64,000 nt of DNA from Rosistilla ulvae (GCF_007741475.1 NZ_CP036261.1:7255798-7319797); one strand, 5' to 3'. Shown: positions 9,601-17,828, counted from the stretch's first letter. Notes: a model not told the origin generated them from the sequence alone. Numbers and translations are program-made.

Positions 9601-10909
9601 AATCGATGTATTGATGACTGTCACCGGATCGTACCGCGATCAGTTCCCTCACTTGATGAAGTGGATCGACGAAGCTGTCGTGTTGGTGGCAAATCATGAG
9701 TCGCCGAAAACCGAATCTGACGGCGACGAATCGGCGACGAACTTCGTTGCCAACCATGCCCGCTGGCTTCGAGAACAATTGATCGCCGAAGGCGTCTCCG
9801 ACGAGGAAGCGAACCGCCAGTCGACCGCCCGCGTCTTCTCCAACGAATCGGGAAACTACGGCACCGGACTAAACGACGCCGCCTATGCGAGCGACCTCTG
9901 GGAATATCAGCAAGCCAACGGTGGCGACGCGGAAATGGCGCGGCTGTTCGTAGATCGCATGGGATACGCCTACGGCGATGGGCTCGATGGCGTCGCGGCG
10001 TCGGAGCTGTTTGCCAAGCAGCTAGCTGGCGTAGATGCCGCCTTTCTCTCGCGATCTTCCCACACCTACGGCGTCTTAACCAGCGATGACCCATTTGCCT
10101 ATCTCGGCGGATTCGCTCTGGCCGCACGCGCTGCCGGCGGAGAATCACCCGAGCTTTACGTACAAAATTTGCGAGATGAATCCGAAATCATCCTCGATTC
10201 CGCCGCCAGCGCGATCGCCAAGGAGATGCAGACGCGGTATCTGCACCCGCAGTGGATCGAAGCTCAACAGGCCGAGGGTTACAGCGGCACACTGCAAGTC
10301 CTCAAAGCGACACAATTCCTCTGGGGCTGGCAAGTCACATCGCCCGAATCGGTAAGAGAAGACCAATGGCAAGCGATGCTCGATACCTATGTGAACGATC
10401 AATATGAACTCGGAACGCGGCAGTGGCTTGAAGAACACAACCATCACGCATTGGCTCAGGTCTTAGAGCGGATGGTCGATGCCGTTCGGTTGAACTATTG
10501 GCAACCCGACTCGGAAACCCAACAGGCACTCTTTGCAGCCTACGACCAAGCGGCACGAGCCAGCGGATTGATCGAAAGCAATCGCCAGGTGCAGCAGTTC
10601 GTATCACAACAGTTTTCGCCGACGCAGCAGGCCGCCGACACCGCGGCTCCTCCGTCGCAAAACGACGCGCCCTCTGCAACGCCCGAACCGACAGTGGACG
10701 CCGCAGCAGCGGCTCCCGAAGTCGAACCGCCCGCAGCGACGAAGTTCGTTCAGGGACAGGAACTGCGACCGGAGCCCGCGGCCTCTGAAGCCTCTCAAGA
10801 AACCAATCGGAACGTCGCCATGGTGGTTGGCATCGCGTTGCTGTTGATGATCCTCGGCGCATTTTTGCAACTGCGTCGTCTCGTAAAAACTAATGGGAAT
10901 CGGACATGA
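6635..10909 (+). CDS. cobN: Exported, membrane-anchored CobN-like chelatase subunit (HmuS-type)
   Basis: 1424 residues from ATG 6635, in ATGA overlap with DUF2149. The CobN/BchH family core is clear: MMVYNYPQGENNFGASFLNV, HFGTHGTLEWAPGKQRAL (near residue 610), NLGEATTAKRRSGAVMISHM, and FTMWAGETMRHHGVMESQI, SRSSHTYGVLTSDDPF. Unlike cytoplasmic CobN of the aerobic pathway it has an N-terminal hydrophobic segment (about 44-66) ending in Ala-rich cleavage-like sequence, a Pro/Ala-rich linker near 1330-1390, and a C-terminal helix NVAMVVGIALLLMILGAFLQ followed by basic residues. The bulk should therefore be periplasmic and tethered to the inner membrane. No cobS/cobT-type AAA+ chelatase subunits are present here. 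Possible roles are cobalt insertion, or metal removal from tetrapyrroles as reported for Bacteroidota HmuS. The 43-residue region before the first helix is unusually long. Confidence 0.85.
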   Translation: MITSSVHDFIRHFALKGSRLSRYDSQTERCSLVLRNARRPWLSNCSIVVIALATVLCMASNRQAIAAEDDKSVLVLHSYLISPAQIATLQSAAKEAPVDLRFLAADSADTDTLRAEIERADLILLDVAHESVLTPIVSKSAEDIEKSDLPYILVPGLDRVRRGQLMQAASLKSQHKVSDETAARIRQYYRYGGDGNTLLLMAALATDLSNPPAADLPAAIAFPEQGFYHPDWTEIETSREVIQSKLAGDAKPIVAIAINSATLSSGDTDWLDAILLALKQRDINGYAFYGPRQNSQLFTEMTCRDKDGEAKPFADLIINAALIFRPAERKAEIDQIGVPVMQTLPSLNRDAEQWRASDDGLAMANISYYYASSELAGMIAPMLISARNADTRLLQPINQQIAALADRAAAICRLQQSQRGERRIAMMVYNYPQGENNFGASFLNVPKSLVNVIAAMKQAGYTTETIDESSLTSAVQTSLRALYDSDALISQHAAGKAGFLPLAEYQTWFDGLPAPTRHRIENHWGDPRSAAVRTESGDSGFVIPGVQLGNIHVIPQPLRHEVTAATEAELRKQRINHNSTVPLSHKYLATYLYLRQQWRADAVVHFGTHGTLEWAPGKQRALSVDDDPLLALGSLPNVYPYIMDNLGEATTAKRRSGAVMISHMTPMFSPAGFRPGLHEMHDLMHDWETIADGPVRKQMEKQLVDWFAEQKLDRDLGWSTDRIADHFEEFMEVLHPYLDDIAQTAQPQGLAVLGQVPDRERRFGMVMQMLRKRLIDALGEDIDEVFLLDAAKVGNSRPARWLRMALQDADAASRLDLRMIDNLDSSKQTSVPNRAAEKTLDADVLLELALEAQRLDALLATNNEIPALITALDGQHVPSSYGGDPVRNPDSLPTGKNLYGFDPSRVPTRQAWEIGVGVLDDWIADYRLRHENAYPQQIAFTMWAGETMRHHGVMESQIFHALGVRPRWDDTGRMKGIELVSDSDFGRPRIDVLMTVTGSYRDQFPHLMKWIDEAVVLVANHESPKTESDGDESATNFVANHARWLREQLIAEGVSDEEANRQSTARVFSNESGNYGTGLNDAAYASDLWEYQQANGGDAEMARLFVDRMGYAYGDGLDGVAASELFAKQLAGVDAAFLSRSSHTYGVLTSDDPFAYLGGFALAARAAGGESPELYVQNLRDESEIILDSAASAIAKEMQTRYLHPQWIEAQQAEGYSGTLQVLKATQFLWGWQVTSPESVREDQWQAMLDTYVNDQYELGTRQWLEEHNHHALAQVLERMVDAVRLNYWQPDSETQQALFAAYDQAARASGLIESNRQVQQFVSQQFSPTQQAADTAAPPSQNDAPSATPEPTVDAAAAAPEVEPPAATKFVQGQELRPEPAASEASQETNRNVAMVVGIALLLMILGAFLQLRRLVKTNGNRT

Positions 10910-11958
10910 CGAACAACCATCCACACATCGACAGCGACGCCATCCGATCGCGGCTTGCCGAACTGTGCAAGCCGCCCGAGAGCTTGGGGATGATCGAATT
11001 CGCGGCAACGCGGCTCTGCGAAACCCAACAAACGCTGCAACCTCAAACGCGTCCACGGCAGGTGACGGTCTTTGCCGCCGACCATGGGGTGACCTGCGAA
11101 GGCGTCACAGCTTGGCCCAGCGAAGTGACCGGCGCCGTGGTCAAGGTGATGCAATCCCATCGCACGGCCAGCGGAGTTTTCGCGCGGTCGTTGGATGCGA
11201 GCTACGAAGTCGTCGACGTCGGTCTGTTGCAAGCGATCGCCCCCAGCGACGAGGACGACGTTTCCACCACATGCCTGCGGGATAACGCCGGTCGACGCGG
11301 GACGGGAAATCTAATGCGTGAGCCGGCGATGGGCGATGCAGATTTCGACCACGCTTGGGCCGTGGGCGTCGAACGAGCCGAAGCGGCGATCGCCGAGAAC
11401 TGCCAGGTTCTGATCGGCGGCGAGATGGGGATTGGAAACACGACGTCGGCAACCTGTTTGATCGGCCTGCTGTGCGAGTCGCAGATCGATTCAAGCGTTG
11501 CTGAAATCGTCGGCCGCGGTGCGGGACTCGACGATCGACAGCTCTCTCAAAAACAGCAGGTCGTCATCGCGGCGATCGAGCGGGTACGGCGAATGGGAAC
11601 GCCCGACGCAAAACAAATCGGATGCGAAGTTGGCGGATTGGAGATCGTCGCGTTGGCGGGCTTTTACGCTCGAGCCGCCCAAGCTGGCCGGACTCTATTG
11701 ATCGATGGCATGATCGCGACCTCGGCGGCGGTGCTGGCCGATGCGATCCATCCCGGAACGCGATGTCAAATGATCGCCGGTCATCGGTCGACCGAGCCTG
11801 CGCACGCCGCGGCGCTCGCCAAGTTGCAATTGACGCCGATCCTCGATTTGCAAATGCGGCTCGGAGAGGCGACCGGCGCGATCGCCGCATTGCCGATCCT
11901 GGATCTTGCCGCGGCAATGCTATGCGAGATGGCCACCCTCGGCGAGCTGGACCTGTGA
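10906..11958 (+). CDS. cobT: CobT nicotinate-nucleotide:5,6-dimethylbenzimidazole phosphoribosyltransferase
   Basis: 350 residues from ATG 10906, in ATGA overlap with the CobN-like gene. Motifs: CKPPESLGMIEFAATRL at the N-terminus, VFAADHGVTCEGVTAWPSEV, GEMGIGNTTSATCL, IDGMIATSAAVLADAI, and MRLGEATGA, which contains the family's catalytic glutamate. It activates the lower-ligand base, most simply the DMB made by the BluB domain upstream, to alpha-ribazole phosphate. This CobT is unrelated to the cobaltochelatase subunit that shares the name. Length is normal. Confidence 0.95.
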   Translation: MTNNHPHIDSDAIRSRLAELCKPPESLGMIEFAATRLCETQQTLQPQTRPRQVTVFAADHGVTCEGVTAWPSEVTGAVVKVMQSHRTASGVFARSLDASYEVVDVGLLQAIAPSDEDDVSTTCLRDNAGRRGTGNLMREPAMGDADFDHAWAVGVERAEAAIAENCQVLIGGEMGIGNTTSATCLIGLLCESQIDSSVAEIVGRGAGLDDRQLSQKQQVVIAAIERVRRMGTPDAKQIGCEVGGLEIVALAGFYARAAQAGRTLLIDGMIATSAAVLADAIHPGTRCQMIAGHRSTEPAHAAALAKLQLTPILDLQMRLGEATGAIAALPILDLAAAMLCEMATLGELDL

Positions 11959-12770
11959 TGTCAGAACCAACGCAATCCAGCGATCGGCAAGCCTGTTCGC
12001 TGTGGGAATGCTTTGTGATCGCGGTTCAGTTCCTGACCCGCGTTTCGATTTTTCGTCAGCGACAGCTTTCGAGCGACCAATACCGGCTGGCCCTTCGCCG
12101 ATCGGTCCTCTTCTTTCCTATCGTCGGCGGATTCGTCGGGCTCTTCACGGCAGTGACCTTTGCGACTCTCCTGCTGGCCGGAGTCCCCGCGTTGGTTTCC
12201 GCGTTGGTCGCGGTTGGTTTCGAAGCATTGCTGACCGGCGCGTTCCACGAAGATGCGTTTGCCGATACGTGTGACGCGTTGGGTGGTGGATGGACGCGAG
12301 ACCAAGTCCTGGAAATCATGAAGGACAGCCGGCTGGGGACCTATGGAACCATCGCATTGGTTGCCGGCGTGGGAGCCCGCGCCGCGGCGATCGCTGCGAT
12401 GGGAGAAACGGACATCCGTTGGTCGATCGTTGCCATCGTCGCCGCGGCAGCGATCGGACGGATCGCGATCGTTGTGATGATGGCCACGACGTCGCCCATC
12501 GACGATCGCGCTTCGCAAGCCCGAGATGTCGCCGGTTCGCAGACTCTCAAGACAGTCATCGCAGCCACCCTGGCGAGCCTTCCTTTCTGGAGTGCCTGGT
12601 TGATGTTGTCCCCTTCGTGCGCCGCAGCTTCGATGTTGGTATCGGCGATAACCCTGATTTTGTTTCGTCGCAAGATCATGCGGCGGATCGGCGGCACCAC
12701 AGGCGACTTATTGGGGGCCAGCGGATTCCTGATTCAACTTGTTGTCACGATCGGATCTGCAGCAAGATGA
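11958..12770 (+). CDS. cobS: CobS adenosylcobinamide-GDP ribazoletransferase (cobalamin synthase)
   Basis: 270 residues. The start ATG 11958 shares one base with the stop of cobT (TGATG); a longer frame from 11622 is rejected. A polytopic membrane enzyme with the CobS signature FHEDAFADTCDALGGGW followed by VLEIMKDSRLGTYGTIALV, and an N-terminal block AVQFLTRVSI. It joins alpha-ribazole (phosphate) to adenosylcobinamide-GDP, the last coupling step. Its stop overlaps the next start (ATGA). Confidence 0.94.
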   Translation: MSEPTQSSDRQACSLWECFVIAVQFLTRVSIFRQRQLSSDQYRLALRRSVLFFPIVGGFVGLFTAVTFATLLLAGVPALVSALVAVGFEALLTGAFHEDAFADTCDALGGGWTRDQVLEIMKDSRLGTYGTIALVAGVGARAAAIAAMGETDIRWSIVAIVAAAAIGRIAIVVMMATTSPIDDRASQARDVAGSQTLKTVIAATLASLPFWSAWLMLSPSCAAASMLVSAITLILFRRKIMRRIGGTTGDLLGASGFLIQLVVTIGSAAR

Positions 12771-13420
12771 CAGTCCCACAAGAAACGATCGTTCAAGAAG
12801 TCATCATGGTGCGTCATGGCGCCGTCGATCCGCAGTGGAAAGGGATCTGTTACGGTGCGATGGATGTTTCGCTGAGCGAACAGGGATACAGCGACTCTCG
12901 GCAGGCAGCTCGACAGCTGAGCGAACGCTTTCACCCGTCGGTCATCTTCCACAGCGGCCTGTCACGCACCCGATTCTTGGCGGAAGAGATCGCCCAAGCG
13001 TACGGCGGCGCAGTTCCCTGCATCGAGGATCATCGCTTGCGAGAGCGCGACTACGGAGATTGGCAGGGGCAAACCTGGGACGCCGCCTACGCGAGCGATC
13101 CCGACAACTTCGATGGCCTCATCGAAGATCCCGATCACTATCGACCGCCCGGTGGCGAAACCACTTCCCAGATGCAAGCGCGCGTCGCCCAGTGGTTCAG
13201 CGAACAACTGAATCCATCTGGCCACGATCGACCGAAAACTCTGATCGCCGTCTCGCACAGCGGCCCGATCGCAGCGTTGGCAGGTCACCTACACAAGACA
13301 CCACCGACACAATGGCAGCCGTACACGATCGGTACGCTTGAATCGATCCGGGTGAGACAGATCGCCAGCGGAGAGCAAACACGCTGGCAGATCGACCGAC
13401 AAACAGCCGGCATGCGTTAG
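12767..13420 (+). CDS. cobC: CobC-like alpha-ribazole phosphatase (histidine phosphatase family)
   Basis: 217 residues from ATG 12767, in ATGA overlap with cobS. The phosphohistidine motif is MVRHGAVDPQWKGICYG near residue 14; other family parts are HSGLSRTRFLAEEIA, RLRERDYGDWQGQTWD, and a C-terminal SHSGPIAALAG. It would remove the phosphate from alpha-ribazole-5'-phosphate or from cobalamin-5'-phosphate, finishing the pathway. It is the last gene of the operon; a perfect 10-bp-arm hairpin spans its stop codon. Confidence 0.85.
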   Translation: MTVPQETIVQEVIMVRHGAVDPQWKGICYGAMDVSLSEQGYSDSRQAARQLSERFHPSVIFHSGLSRTRFLAEEIAQAYGGAVPCIEDHRLRERDYGDWQGQTWDAAYASDPDNFDGLIEDPDHYRPPGGETTSQMQARVAQWFSEQLNPSGHDRPKTLIAVSHSGPIAALAGHLHKTPPTQWQPYTIGTLESIRVRQIASGEQTRWQIDRQTAGMR

Positions 13421-13432
13421 CGTGCCGGCTGT
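13403..13432 (+). terminator. Hairpin spanning the cobC stop codon
   Basis: Perfect 10-base arms (13403-13412 and 13423-13432, ACAGCCGGCA / TGCCGGCTGT) around a 10-base loop that contains the TAG. There is no T tract, so it is not a textbook intrinsic terminator, but it is the strongest structure at the operon's end. Confidence 0.45.
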
Positions 13433-13439
13433 CCAAGCG

Positions 13440-13467
13440 AACCGGACGCTAGCGCGTGCCGGCTGAT
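13440..13467. repeat. Dispersed short repeat, copy 1 (ACCGGACGCTAGCG type)
   Basis: 28 bases that recur with three mismatches at 34523-34550. Both copies lie between genes. Short intergenic repeats of this kind look like REP-type elements; no function can be read from the sequence. Confidence 0.55.
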
Positions 13468-13512
13468 ACCTCAAATGGAAACCCTGATTTGTCCGCCGCC
13501 AACGGCACAGCG

Positions 13513-14451
13513 TTACGCTGCGCGGCGAAGCGGTTCGGAGACGGGGAATGCCAGCGTCTGCGGCTGGGATTCCACGAACGCCTGGGGCGATTCGATCGAC
13601 GCCGAGGCAAGCTTTCGCAGATCGCGATCGATCTCTTGGCGACGCTTGCCGGCCAAGATCGAAGCTGCAACCCGGCCTGCTGCCGTGGTCCAGGTTCCGA
13701 ACCGATGCGGCTGAGTCAAACAAGACAGCATCGCAAAACCGATCGTTGCCGCGGCACCGCTGGCTGGGCCAGCCGATTGCAATTGATATCCCGTGCGGAA
13801 TCCAACGCTCTCGATCTCGACGGCATCTTCGTACGTCGTGACTCGCGATTCGCCAGCGATCTGAATATCGTAAGCCGCCTTCTTCACCCACCGCGATGCG
13901 AAGGCTTCGAAGTCGACTGCGGTGGCGACCGAACTGGCTTTTAAGCACTGCCGGAGCGCCGAAACTCTCCAGAACGATGCAGCCAGAAACAGTCCGCTGA
14001 TCCGGTCTGCTTCCAAGCGACCAACCGCCGTCGCACCGTGGGCGATCGGACGTCGCAACCGCAGCGCATTGGTGGTCCAACCGGCAGCCAGGATCAGATC
14101 GTGATCGTCCATGTCGCAAACCAACGGCGAAGCGCAAGCAACGTCGTGATCGGCAAAGGTTTCGTCGATCGAATCGGTCCAGCCGGAGGTGGCTTGAAAG
14201 CCATCTGCCAACACGTGAACGATTGGACTGGTGGCGATTTCGCTGCCCGCCCGCACGAGGTTCAGCAGCGTGCAGTCGTTACCGACAGCAAAACAAACCT
14301 CACCGGCCAGTTCAAAGGGGTCTTCATAATTGCCGTCGTGGGCAACGATCACTTCACAATCATCGGGACGATTCTCCAGCACGGAAACCAATGTGGTTTC
14401 GAAGTCTTCGGAATGGGATCGCAGCGGAATAATGATCGATAAACGTGGCAC
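13513..14451 (-). CDS. Family 2-like glycosyltransferase, probably divergent
   Basis: 312 residues from a GTG at 14451, chosen because a strong Shine-Dalgarno (AGGAGG) lies just upstream and the protein then begins directly with the fold's first strand, VPRLSIIIPLRSHSEDFETT. The opening strand, LVSVLENRPDDCEVIVAHDG, and HVLADGFQATSGWTD resemble GT-A family 2 enzymes. The Asp motif is weak (HVLADG in place of a clear DxD), and the C-terminal third (FGTWTTAAGRVAASILAGK) is not recognisable. It may be a glycosyltransferase of altered activity. It stands alone, convergent with the cobamide operon. Confidence 0.55.
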   Translation of the reverse strand: MPRLSIIIPLRSHSEDFETTLVSVLENRPDDCEVIVAHDGNYEDPFELAGEVCFAVGNDCTLLNLVRAGSEIATSPIVHVLADGFQATSGWTDSIDETFADHDVACASPLVCDMDDHDLILAAGWTTNALRLRRPIAHGATAVGRLEADRISGLFLAASFWRVSALRQCLKASSVATAVDFEAFASRWVKKAAYDIQIAGESRVTTYEDAVEIESVGFRTGYQLQSAGPASGAAATIGFAMLSCLTQPHRFGTWTTAAGRVAASILAGKRRQEIDRDLRKLASASIESPQAFVESQPQTLAFPVSEPLRRAA

Positions 14452-14616
14452 GTTTACCTCCTGACACACATCGCTTGAGATAGCGGATGGACCTGAATGG
14501 CGGGCCTCAAATGTTGTCGCTCGCACTATGCGGATTTGATCGGAACGCGATGCAAGACAACGCAATCAATCCAATTCAGATGGCAGATAAAATGCACTCT
14601 GCCAAGGTCGCCACTT

Positions 14617-14645
14617 TGCCAATCGGTACAGTTTACCGATTGGCA
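14617..14645 (-). terminator. Strong hairpin downstream of the small membrane protein gene
   Basis: Perfect 12-base arms (14617-14628 and 14634-14645) with a 5-base loop, beginning about 35 bases after the stop of the minus-strand gene at 14680. No T tract follows. It could end that two-gene transcript or act in the leader of the glycosyltransferase gene further down. Confidence 0.5.
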
Positions 14646-14679
14646 GTGCAGGAAGAATTGCTAGCAATATGCCAGCTGG

Positions 14680-14892
14680 CTATGCCAAGAAGGTCCGTAG
14701 GACGGGGGCGATCGATGCCGATGCCGGTTGAGCGTCGCGAGTGTTCCAATAAGGGAAATCACCGTAGGCCTTGAGTTCGTAATACAGCAGGATGCAGGCG
14801 ATAAACAGGGCCAAAGCACTGCAGATCAACATCACCGTATAAACACTTAACGCTTGCTTCTGCTTGACGCTATTTGATGCTTGTGTCGACAC
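14680..14892 (-). CDS. Small single-helix membrane protein of unknown function
   Basis: 70 residues from a GTG at 14892. AAGGAGGG lies about six bases upstream, inside the end of the preceding gene, and supports this start. After a polar N-terminus there is one clear membrane helix (ALSVYTVMLICSALALFIAC), then a short polar tail with YYELKAYGDFPYW. It overlaps the upstream coiled-coil gene by 23 bases, so the two are almost certainly co-translated and may act together. Family not recognised. Confidence 0.7.
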   Translation of the reverse strand: MSTQASNSVKQKQALSVYTVMLICSALALFIACILLYYELKAYGDFPYWNTRDAQPASASIAPVLRTFLA

Positions 14893-15709
14893 GGTCGCCC
14901 TCCTTCATGATTCCGCTCTGCAGCTCGGGCAGGATCTCAGCTACGCTTTGATTCGGTTCGGTCTTGCGAACACGCAGCCGTCCCAGATACTTGCCACCGC
15001 GCGTGACCTCCAGAAAATGTCCCTCTCGCAAGCCTTCGTCGTAACCGATCGAAACCTGCACCAAACGGCTGGGCTGGCTGACCAACAAGACGACGCCATT
15101 ACGTTTGGGCGGAGCGTTGTCGATCGGATCCTCGGGGTTGATGTCCGCTGCCGTGATCACTTCTTTGTAACGAGTGTTCTGAGCGATCAATTGACCGTTG
15201 CGTTCTTGCATCTCCGAAACGACACCCTTGGTCGCGTTCAGTTCATCGCTGACCCGAGCGGCGGTGTAGAACAATTGATCGCGATCTTCGCGTTCCTTGC
15301 GAATCTGCATCCGCAGGTCGGAGTTCTCGGTCGTTAGACGAGTCAATTCTTGAGTCTGCGTGTTGACCTCTTGAGTCAACGCAGTCTTCAAACCTTCTAA
15401 CGTCTGAACTTCGCTGACCGCATTCTGCAGGTTGCTTTTCAGCTCCGAAGCTTCGGTCTGCAGCGCCGCAAGCGCGGTCCGCCGAGCAGCTCGCTCGTGA
15501 GCCAACGCGACTTCGGCACGAGTCAACGACTCCTGCAACTGTTTGATTCCCCGCTCCTTCGCTTCGACCATCTGCTTGAGACCGGTCGATGGATTGATTG
15601 CGGCGTCGCGCCAGTTTTTGTGCGTTGCGGTAACCATGATGGCGAGCAACAAGAAGCTCATGCTGAGCACAAAAATCAGCGCTGAAAATATCTTTCCCAG
15701 AAAGGTCAT
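14870..15709 (-). CDS. Membrane-anchored coiled-coil protein, hypothetical
   Basis: 279 residues from ATG 15709. It opens with a membrane segment (SALIFVLSMSFLLLAIMVTA). Residues about 45-165 are a long heptad-rich coiled coil (KERGIKQLQESLTRAEVAL and TQELTRLTTENSDLRMQIRK). The C-terminal 100 residues form a compact beta-rich domain with NGVVLLVSQPSRLVQVSIGY and VTRGGKYLGRLRVRKTEPNQ, which recalls planctomycetal conserved hypotheticals. It is probably anchored with the coiled coil outside the cytoplasm. Paired with the small membrane protein that overlaps its end. No enzymatic motif seen. Confidence 0.7.
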   Translation of the reverse strand: MTFLGKIFSALIFVLSMSFLLLAIMVTATHKNWRDAAINPSTGLKQMVEAKERGIKQLQESLTRAEVALAHERAARRTALAALQTEASELKSNLQNAVSEVQTLEGLKTALTQEVNTQTQELTRLTTENSDLRMQIRKEREDRDQLFYTAARVSDELNATKGVVSEMQERNGQLIAQNTRYKEVITAADINPEDPIDNAPPKRNGVVLLVSQPSRLVQVSIGYDEGLREGHFLEVTRGGKYLGRLRVRKTEPNQSVAEILPELQSGIMKEGDRVDTSIK

Positions 15710-16005
15710 GGAAGGTTTCCCTACACGTTACGGAGCGAACCGAGTTTGCCCGTCAGGTCGCACGAGAATTGGACGACAGACAAGGTTAGGACCGGACAAA
15801 TATTGAAGCACGTTTGAAGTATAGTCAGCGCCAGAAAATGATTCAAACATTAAACCACGAATCCCAAAATGCCTCGCAAGAGGGGGTGTGGTTGCAGCGA
15901 ATGAGCGAATTACCAGCTGTACAGCGACTCGCCGCCCCCGAATCGTCCCCAAGTTTGCCGGTTGGGGAACTCATGAGTCCACCGGTTTGCGAGCCCGGTT
16001 TCGAA

Positions 16006-16959
16006 TTAGGTCGCCGACTTCTGCTCCGACCTGACCCCTTTGATCTGCCTTAAGAAGGCTTCCATCGATGGCATCCGGTCCTGCACGTTGGGGCTGATAC
16101 ATCGCATGATCGCCGTCGCAAGCACAGGATTCAGATCGGGGCGGAACTCCAAAATCGGAGTCGGCGGATGGGTGTCGTGCTGTAGCGCCGCTTTGCCGGT
16201 GGTGTCGTTGACCGGCCAAGGAAAATCGAAAGCACACAACGTGTAGATCGAAACGCCAAAGGCGAACACGTCGACGCGTTGATCGGTCTGCCGGCGGCGA
16301 ACGATTTCCGGTGCCATATAAAGAGGCGTCCCGGTTCGGTTGCCCGGCTGCATGTAGGGGGGCAACGCGGGAACGGTCAAACCGAAATCAATAAGCTTCA
16401 CCCGCTCCATGTCGGCGGAACAGATGAAGTTGCGAGGGCAGATGTCGCGGTGAATGAACCCCTTCTCGTGGACGTACTTCATCCCCTCGGCCATCTGTCG
16501 GATCAACGATAAACGCTTCCCCGCCAAGGTCTCTTCTTTCCGCGTCTGGATGACCTGCAACAGCCCAGGGCCGTCGACATATTCCATCACCAGATAGGGT
16601 TGCCCCTGCTTGGTGGTGCCATATTCGTAGGTCTCGACAACGTTGGGGTGCTGCATTTGCACAGCGATCGCCCCTTCGATCGGTTTCTTGAGGCCTTTGA
16701 AGCGGGCTTCGAAGGTGGCTACTTTTTCGGCGTCGCACAATTTCAGCCCGACGACGCGGTTGTATTGCCGATCCCGGGCGGTGATGAAGTTACTCATCGT
16801 CCCCGAAACGGCCGACCGCATCCGCTCAAAGCGGGCTTCGACGTCCAGGCTGTTGCTCCCCTTGGTCCGCTTGCTCGCCGGAGCCACAGCGGCGTCGGAA
16901 TCTCCCTCTTCCGTCTTCTTTTTGCCGATCAGCGATTGAATTTTATCCAGCAGTCCCAT
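16006..16959 (-). CDS. Serine/threonine protein kinase with an atypical nucleotide loop
   Basis: 317 residues. After a polar N-terminus of about 45 residues there is a compact kinase domain: the ATP lysine in RVVGLKLCD, HPNVVETYEYG, LVMEYVDGPGLLQ, catalytic loop HRDICPRNF, metal-binding DFGL, and GTPLYMAPEIV. The glycine-rich loop has no GxGxxG; in its place stands SAVSGTMSNFITARD. The catalytic Asp, Asn and DFG are kept, so activity is still likely. No membrane helix or sensor domain follows, so the protein should be cytoplasmic. It lies 29 bases downstream of accD on the same strand and may be co-transcribed with it. Confidence 0.8.
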   Translation of the reverse strand: MGLLDKIQSLIGKKKTEEGDSDAAVAPASKRTKGSNSLDVEARFERMRSAVSGTMSNFITARDRQYNRVVGLKLCDAEKVATFEARFKGLKKPIEGAIAVQMQHPNVVETYEYGTTKQGQPYLVMEYVDGPGLLQVIQTRKEETLAGKRLSLIRQMAEGMKYVHEKGFIHRDICPRNFICSADMERVKLIDFGLTVPALPPYMQPGNRTGTPLYMAPEIVRRRQTDQRVDVFAFGVSIYTLCAFDFPWPVNDTTGKAALQHDTHPPTPILEFRPDLNPVLATAIMRCISPNVQDRMPSMEAFLRQIKGVRSEQKSAT

Positions 16960-16988
16960 AAACGTAATCGCAGTCGAGAGAAGGAGTT

Positions 16989-17828
16989 TTATTTGCCACA
17001 GTAGTCGATGACGCGAGCGATCTCCGATTTCAGTCGATCGCGAGCGACGATACGATCGATAAAACCGTGCTCCAACAGGAATTCGCTGGTCTGAAAGCCC
17101 TCGGGCAATTCGATGCCGATCGTCGCTTTGATCGTCCGCGGTCCGGCGAAACCGATCAGCGCCTTGGGCTCAGCGAAACAGAGATCTCCCAACGAAGCGA
17201 AACTGGCAGCAACCCCACCCATAGTGGGGTTGGTCAGTACGCTGATAAACAGGCCGCCCGATTCGTGATACCGAGCCAACGCCGCGGAGACCTTCGCCAT
17301 CTGCATCAGCGACAAGATCCCTTCGTGCATCCGAGCCCCGCCGCCGGAGCCACTAATAATGATCAAGGGTAGGTTCTGTTCGGTCGCTCGTTCGATCAAC
17401 CGCGTCAACCGCTCGCCAACAACCGAGCCCATGCTCCCCATGATAAACGCACTGTCGGTAACTCCAAACGCAACCCGGCGAGCCCGAATCATCCCGGTGC
17501 CGGTCAGAGCAGCATCGACCAATCCGGTCCGCTTCTGTTCGGCTAGCAATCGCTCGGCATAACGTTTTCGGTCAGCAAATTCCAAGGGATCGGTGGGCCT
17601 CAGCTCTTCGTCCCAAGCCTCAAACGTCCCTTCATCCAAGACCTGTTCGACCCGATCGGCTGCCGAAACGTAAAGATGGTGGTCGCATTTAGGGCAGACA
17701 TTCAGCCGCCGTTGGACCTCTTTGCGGTAGACGCTCGACAGACATCCGGGGCATTTAATCCACAATCCCTCAGGAATACCGCGTTTTTTGGTATTCGGGG
17801 CTTCGCTGTTCGATTCGACGGTCGCCAT
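16989..17828 (-). CDS. accD: Acetyl-CoA carboxylase carboxyltransferase subunit beta
   Basis: 279 residues. ATG 17828 is preferred because GGTGA lies about nine bases upstream; a GTG at 17840 would add four residues. Four cysteines form the zinc ribbon ([12 protein letters not shown] and [12 protein letters not shown]). The carboxyltransferase core follows: [54 protein letters not shown], and [18 protein letters not shown]. It transfers the carboxyl group from biotin to acetyl-CoA in fatty-acid synthesis. The C-terminal DYCGK is shorter than in E. coli AccD, within normal range. accA is not nearby. Confidence 0.95.
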   Translation of the reverse strand: MATVESNSEAPNTKKRGIPEGLWIKCPGCLSSVYRKEVQRRLNVCPKCDHHLYVSAADRVEQVLDEGTFEAWDEELRPTDPLEFADRKRYAERLLAEQKRTGLVDAALTGTGMIRARRVAFGVTDSAFIMGSMGSVVGERLTRLIERATEQNLPLIIISGSGGGARMHEGILSLMQMAKVSAALARYHESGGLFISVLTNPTMGGVAASFASLGDLCFAEPKALIGFAGPRTIKATIGIELPEGFQTSEFLLEHGFIDRIVARDRLKSEIARVIDYCGK

